Below, piece after piece: positions 60,534 to 64,000 of a stretch of DNA of 64,000 nt. The notes below the pieces were generated by a model. The model was not told the origin of the DNA and made no database searches. It worked only from the letters and a program-made list of their open reading frames with translations. Made by a program: the position numbers and the translations under genes. Source of the DNA: Pseudomonas orientalis (GTDB lineage: Bacteria > Pseudomonadota > Gammaproteobacteria > Pseudomonadales > Pseudomonadaceae); contig NZ_CP018049.1 in the NCBI RefSeq assembly GCF_002934065.1, forward strand, positions 3,966,501 to 4,030,500, written 5' to 3'. Positions within the stretch are counted from its first letter, which is position 1. Each line of letters begins with the position of its first letter.

Positions 60534-61874
60534 ATGGCTATTACAGACAATGCAGAATTTTTCGAGAAAAACTTTCCAACCGACTGGACCATTCCTGCTG
60601 ATCTCACAGGAAGAGTGTTCATTGCCGGGCTCAGAGAAAACAAAGAATGCTACTACCTAGTTGACTTCGCGCAGAGGACGATCAAGAGCTGCGTTGTTGG
60701 TATAGACAATTATATTGCAACCTTTTCTAAGTATATCGAACAGAATTTATCCAACAGCAATTTCCCCTATGCTTGCAAGTCCAGTACCGCTGTAGCATTT
60801 AGCTTTGTACAGCCGCATGAAGGGCTTGAGCTGGCAGACGGCAGAGTTGTGGTTGGTATGCATAACTGCAGCTATGCACGGGAAATCGATTTCTCTCAGC
60901 AGCAGGTAGGACATATGTCAGAGCAAGATGCGTTCATCCCTAGGATGATGTCTGCTCAGAACTCGCTGGATCGTGTAAATGGAGAATACCTTTATACAGT
61001 GACGGACATGCAGCAACGTCTGCGTGTATACGGAGGGGAGAAACTTGAACTTGAAACCGAATTATATTCCGTTGATACCGCTTGGAATAAACCGCGAAAA
61101 CTAGCGTCATTGAAGACTTTGGAAGCCATTCATGAAGTTAAACAAACTCCTGATCCTGACTATGTGATATTGACTGAATTCTGTTTGACCGCCCAAGGAT
61201 CTGCGCCTGTGCTAGAGGAGGATCCTTTTGCTACTTATAGTCTGTGGCGGGAATACGAACTAGCAGGTCTTCAAACCAATAGAATCTACCTCATTGAGAA
61301 AAATTCCGGTTCAGTCCGTGCGAATGAAGTTGATGGGAAAACGCCAGGACATATTGAATTCTCGCGAGCGGACCCTGAGCGCTTTTACCTATCATGCCAC
61401 AACCTGTCTAAGGCGCATGGGAAGCTAATACTACATGGAGAAGCGAAGCTCTTGGGCGGCAGGATCCGCAAAGGAGAATTGCAGTTTTCTAAACACTACC
61501 ATCCAAAAGGACTTTATCGCCTGACCAGTCATAAGCTTTTCAGTTATAAAGGCGAGAATTATATTGTACTCAGTGCGTACCCCAACCGCTTTCATATACT
61601 TTTGGAAAGCTCGTTACACCTGCACAGGGAAGAGCAGCTTTTCAATCATGAGCCTATAGAAGCAGAAGGTTTACATTTCTGCACCTTACTCGGACACATG
61701 CCAATCTGGATAGAAACATCAGATAATGGACGCTATATTCTGCTGTTTTCCAACGAGCTAATATACATTTATGACATGCTAAGTCATTCACTAAATCATG
61801 TACAGGGTTACAGCCACCACGGCTTGTTCATTGGCACAGCGCACTTGACCAACTTTAATGATTCGCACTATTAA
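60534..61874 (+). CDS. Unknown His-rich protein, possible beta-propeller
   Basis: 446 residues from the ATG at 60534, with AGGGTG provided by the end of the previous gene; a GTG at 60525 is an alternative. The sequence is soluble, rich in aromatic residues and short beta-strand-like units, with His-bearing turns (AIHEVKQT, LSCHNLSKAHG, LTSHKLFSY, LLGHMPIWI, SHHGLFIGTAH). The spacing recalls seven-bladed propellers such as carotenoid oxygenases, whose iron is held by four His, but no firm match is possible. A new tailoring enzyme is conceivable. It overlaps the start region of the aminotransferase gene. Confidence 0.65.
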   Translation: MAITDNAEFFEKNFPTDWTIPADLTGRVFIAGLRENKECYYLVDFAQRTIKSCVVGIDNYIATFSKYIEQNLSNSNFPYACKSSTAVAFSFVQPHEGLELADGRVVVGMHNCSYAREIDFSQQQVGHMSEQDAFIPRMMSAQNSLDRVNGEYLYTVTDMQQRLRVYGGEKLELETELYSVDTAWNKPRKLASLKTLEAIHEVKQTPDPDYVILTEFCLTAQGSAPVLEEDPFATYSLWREYELAGLQTNRIYLIEKNSGSVRANEVDGKTPGHIEFSRADPERFYLSCHNLSKAHGKLILHGEAKLLGGRIRKGELQFSKHYHPKGLYRLTSHKLFSYKGENYIVLSAYPNRFHILLESSLHLHREEQLFNHEPIEAEGLHFCTLLGHMPIWIETSDNGRYILLFSNELIYIYDMLSHSLNHVQGYSHHGLFIGTAHLTNFNDSHY

Positions 61875-61893
61875 CTATTCATCGAGCAAAAAT

Positions 61894-63102
61894 ATGAACT
61901 TGGTCCGCTTCAACGATTTTTATCGTGATAAAAATCTGAGCTCTGACAGTGATGATTTCTTTAGTTGGGTCCGCGCTTTCAAGTCGTCGCTTTCAGGACC
62001 GTTACTTTTAGACTTTGGTGTAGCCGACGCATTCCTTCCTCCAGCTGAAAAACTATCGAGCGCATTGTCTGCATTGGCAGGCATAACTGGTTGTCACGGG
62101 TATGTCTATGACCATCCAGCTTATCAAACCGCTTGCTTAAAGCGCTCTACACGATTTGCAAATTCTGACCTATCTTTGCAAGTACTCCCAACAAGCGGCT
62201 CCAAGTCGGCGCTCAATCTACTTTGCCTTGCACTTATCAACCCAGGCGATGTGATCCTGGTTACGACTCCTGCGTATCCGATTTTTTCTGTCATGGCACA
62301 ACGTCTTGGAGGAACGGTGGTCCACATGCCTCTCCTACCGGAAAACAACTTCGTGCCTGATCTGGAGAGCCTAGATCCCACACTACTGACCAAGGCCAAG
62401 ATACTGGCGGTGAACTATCCTAACAATCCTACAGGTAAGATCGCCTCGCAAGATGAATGTGATTTGCTGCTTGAGATATGCGTGCGACACAATATCTTGC
62501 TTATTAACGATGCCGCCTACTCAGGCCTGCTGACGGCCACGCAGCCAACTGGAAATTTTTTCCGCGGTGCGGGTGCGGCAGCGCATTGTATTGAGGTGCA
62601 TTCGTTATCTAAGTCTCTCCAGATCCCCGGGTGGCGCCTAGGCTTTATTCTAGCTGCGTCGGAAATCATCGAACCTTTACGCGTGCTTGGTTTACTGCAA
62701 GAGAGCGGGCAACCCAAGCTTCTATTAGATGCAGTGGCTGGCGTAATCAATGATCAGGAGATCTCTGAAGCGCTATCCGAGTGCGTCGCCGAACGCCGTC
62801 GCGCTTTAATAGATATACTCGCGGCAAGCGGCTTCAGCATCCAAAATGTGGATGGTGCTTTTTTTGTCTATGTGCAATGTCCGCTTGGAGTGGTCGATGG
62901 CGCAGAATTTGAAAATGCGGCGAAATTTTCTCATTACTTGGCAGCAGAACACGGCATTTTGACCATTCCTTATGAGGTTTCAGGACAAAGCTATGTCCGG
63001 TTTTCCGTGGCTTTCAAGGGTGAGGCAACTGTTGTGTTCGCCCAGTTGCGGCAAAAGCTCTCTGCCGTGCGCTTCTGTTTTCCGAAGAGCGTCACGCTAT
63101 GA
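61894..63102 (+). CDS. PLP-dependent aminotransferase, class I/II
   Basis: 402 residues from the ATG at 61894; a longer start at 61858 overlaps the previous gene by 17 bases and cannot be excluded. Fold type I features: LQVLPTSGSKSALNL, VNYPNNPTGK, LLINDAAYSGL, and HSLSKSLQIPGWRLGF with PLP-binding K240. It resembles LL-diaminopimelate/aspartate-type aminotransferases. It probably adds or removes an amino group on the pathway intermediate. The stop overlaps the ATG of the ketosynthase gene (ATGA). Confidence 0.8.
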   Translation: MNLVRFNDFYRDKNLSSDSDDFFSWVRAFKSSLSGPLLLDFGVADAFLPPAEKLSSALSALAGITGCHGYVYDHPAYQTACLKRSTRFANSDLSLQVLPTSGSKSALNLLCLALINPGDVILVTTPAYPIFSVMAQRLGGTVVHMPLLPENNFVPDLESLDPTLLTKAKILAVNYPNNPTGKIASQDECDLLLEICVRHNILLINDAAYSGLLTATQPTGNFFRGAGAAAHCIEVHSLSKSLQIPGWRLGFILAASEIIEPLRVLGLLQESGQPKLLLDAVAGVINDQEISEALSECVAERRRALIDILAASGFSIQNVDGAFFVYVQCPLGVVDGAEFENAAKFSHYLAAEHGILTIPYEVSGQSYVRFSVAFKGEATVVFAQLRQKLSAVRFCFPKSVTL

Positions 63103-64000
63103 CGATCTTTATCAATGATATTGACAGCACACTCGGCGAGCACCGCTTCCCATATAATAAAGTGGAGGATTTTGATCAGAAACGTCGACATTATGGGCTG
63201 CCTGATGCACCTCACTTAATGGGCTGGCACAGCCTCCACCGCACCACGGGCAATGCCCTGGACCTAGCTGAACGAGTGATCGAGAAAATTGTGGGCAGGT
63301 CTTCGGCTGCACAGAGTACGGACCATCTTGTCCTATGCTCCAGTCGTTTTTCTGGTGATTTCATGCAAGGCAACGATCGCTTGGACGAGATGATGAGCCG
63401 TTGTGCAATCAGCAACATCCCAGTTACCGGTTTGACCCTCAGCGGATGCAATAGCCTGTTCAATGGTTTGCACCTAGCCAGCGCCATGATCGAGTCGTCT
63501 AGGGCTGACAGGGTACTACTGGTTACGGCGGATACTTCGGCTGGTGAATCGAAACGCTTCGACAGTAATTGCATGTTCAGCGATGCAGCCAGTGCAGCAA
63601 TCCTGTCGAACAAAGGGCCGTCGTCATTGACTCTGCTGGACGTTGTTTGCGGATTTGGTCGCTCGACAAATGACAGTTCGTTTTTCCGGGGTAATCTGCC
63701 AGAGATCGGCAAAAAGCTGAAGGACATACTAGCCAAACACGGCTTGCAAGTCTCAGACCTCACTAAGGTGGTCACCCCCAATTTTTACCTGCCCGTCGTC
63801 AATATGCTGATGAACAGCTTGGCGTTGCCGGCGCACTTACATTTTTCGGGTCAGGCTACTCTCTCTGCGCATTGCTTTTCCAGCGACTACCTGATGGCGC
63901 TGGCAGAGATTGCGCAGACGGAAACACACCTTGATGAATATTACTTGTTACTAGGATACGCCGACCTTCATCAGGGCATAGGACTGGTCCGCAAGCCGGC
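63099..64000 (+). CDS. Ketosynthase III-like (FabH family) protein, 3' end outside the window
   Basis: At least 300 residues in an uninterrupted frame beginning at the ATG at 63099, which overlaps the aminotransferase stop. The thiolase-fold nucleophile is C117 in LTLSGCNSLFNGLHLA, followed by LLVTADTSAGE and MFSDAASAAIL, and later SGQATLSAHCFSSDYL. FabH-like proteins in natural-product clusters either condense acyl starters or transfer acyl groups to oxygen or nitrogen (CerJ-type). Here it could move the halogenated acyl group off the carrier protein. The last catalytic residues are near the window edge. Confidence 0.8.
   Translation, partial: MTIFINDIDSTLGEHRFPYNKVEDFDQKRRHYGLPDAPHLMGWHSLHRTTGNALDLAERVIEKIVGRSSAAQSTDHLVLCSSRFSGDFMQGNDRLDEMMSRCAISNIPVTGLTLSGCNSLFNGLHLASAMIESSRADRVLLVTADTSAGESKRFDSNCMFSDAASAAILSNKGPSSLTLLDVVCGFGRSTNDSSFFRGNLPEIGKKLKDILAKHGLQVSDLTKVVTPNFYLPVVNMLMNSLALPAHLHFSGQATLSAHCFSSDYLMALAEIAQTETHLDEYYLLLGYADLHQGIGLVRKP

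Noticed and set aside
1..64000. CRISPR arrays, insertion-sequence transposases and rRNA genes
   Set aside because: No regularly spaced repeats, transposase motifs or rRNA sequence were seen on either strand.

Overview
The window looks like chromosome of a Pseudomonas of the fluorescens group. The first 30 kb are GC-rich, carry the short GC-rich REP palindromes typical of that group, and hold ordinary accessory metabolism: transporters, AraC/GlxA-type, GntR and TetR regulators, glucarate use, a chemoreceptor, TrmK and a small toxin-antitoxin pair. Everything here was read by eye from the sequence. No database search was run, so family names rest on recognised motifs and remembered homologues.

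Region 1 (1-30.4 kb). Noteworthy items are a long unrecognised protein (8248-10812, minus) directly behind an InvB/SpaK-type type III secretion chaperone, with no secretion apparatus nearby; a periplasmic subtilase with Glu where the catalytic Asp is expected; a D-glucarate locus (GntR regulator, gudP, gudD); an HI1419/HI1420-type toxin-antitoxin operon; and two divergent TetR-controlled pairs with visible palindromic operators (27.9 kb and 29.7 kb).

Region 2 (30.5-49.7 kb) is a complete safracin (tetrahydroisoquinoline antitumour antibiotic) gene cluster. sacI-sacJ run on the minus strand and sacABCDEFGH on the plus strand, followed by a membrane M28 peptidase. The adenylation-domain residues read from the sequence give codes for Ala (SacA), Gly (SacB) and a modified Tyr (SacC), and SacC ends in a reductase domain. 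SacD, SacF and SacG make the methylated, hydroxylated tyrosine unit, SacE is the MbtH partner, and SacI and SacJ tailor the scaffold. The cluster is bracketed by two direct 50-bp repeats (43 of 50 positions identical). The right copy runs into a tRNA-Asn 3' fragment, which suggests att sites of a mobile segment.

Region 3 (49.7-55.2 kb) is the edge of a genomic island: the tRNA-Asn 3' fragment, a truncated tyrosine recombinase, a run of small unknown genes, and DUF3577 and RadC-like genes of the kind carried by integrative conjugative elements.

Region 4 (55.3 kb to the window end) is visibly more AT-rich and holds a second biosynthetic cluster that I do not recognise. It consists of a LysR regulator, a HemN/HemW-like radical SAM enzyme, a free-standing carrier protein, a SyrB2-type non-haem iron halogenase (His116, Gly118, His235 and Arg254 fall at the same positions as in SyrB2), a chorismatase-like (FkbO/Hyg5) protein, an unknown His-rich protein, a PLP aminotransferase and a ketosynthase-III-like protein cut by the window end. 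It predicts a chlorinated, carrier-bound metabolite with no adenylation enzyme inside the window. This is the best candidate for an undescribed system here.
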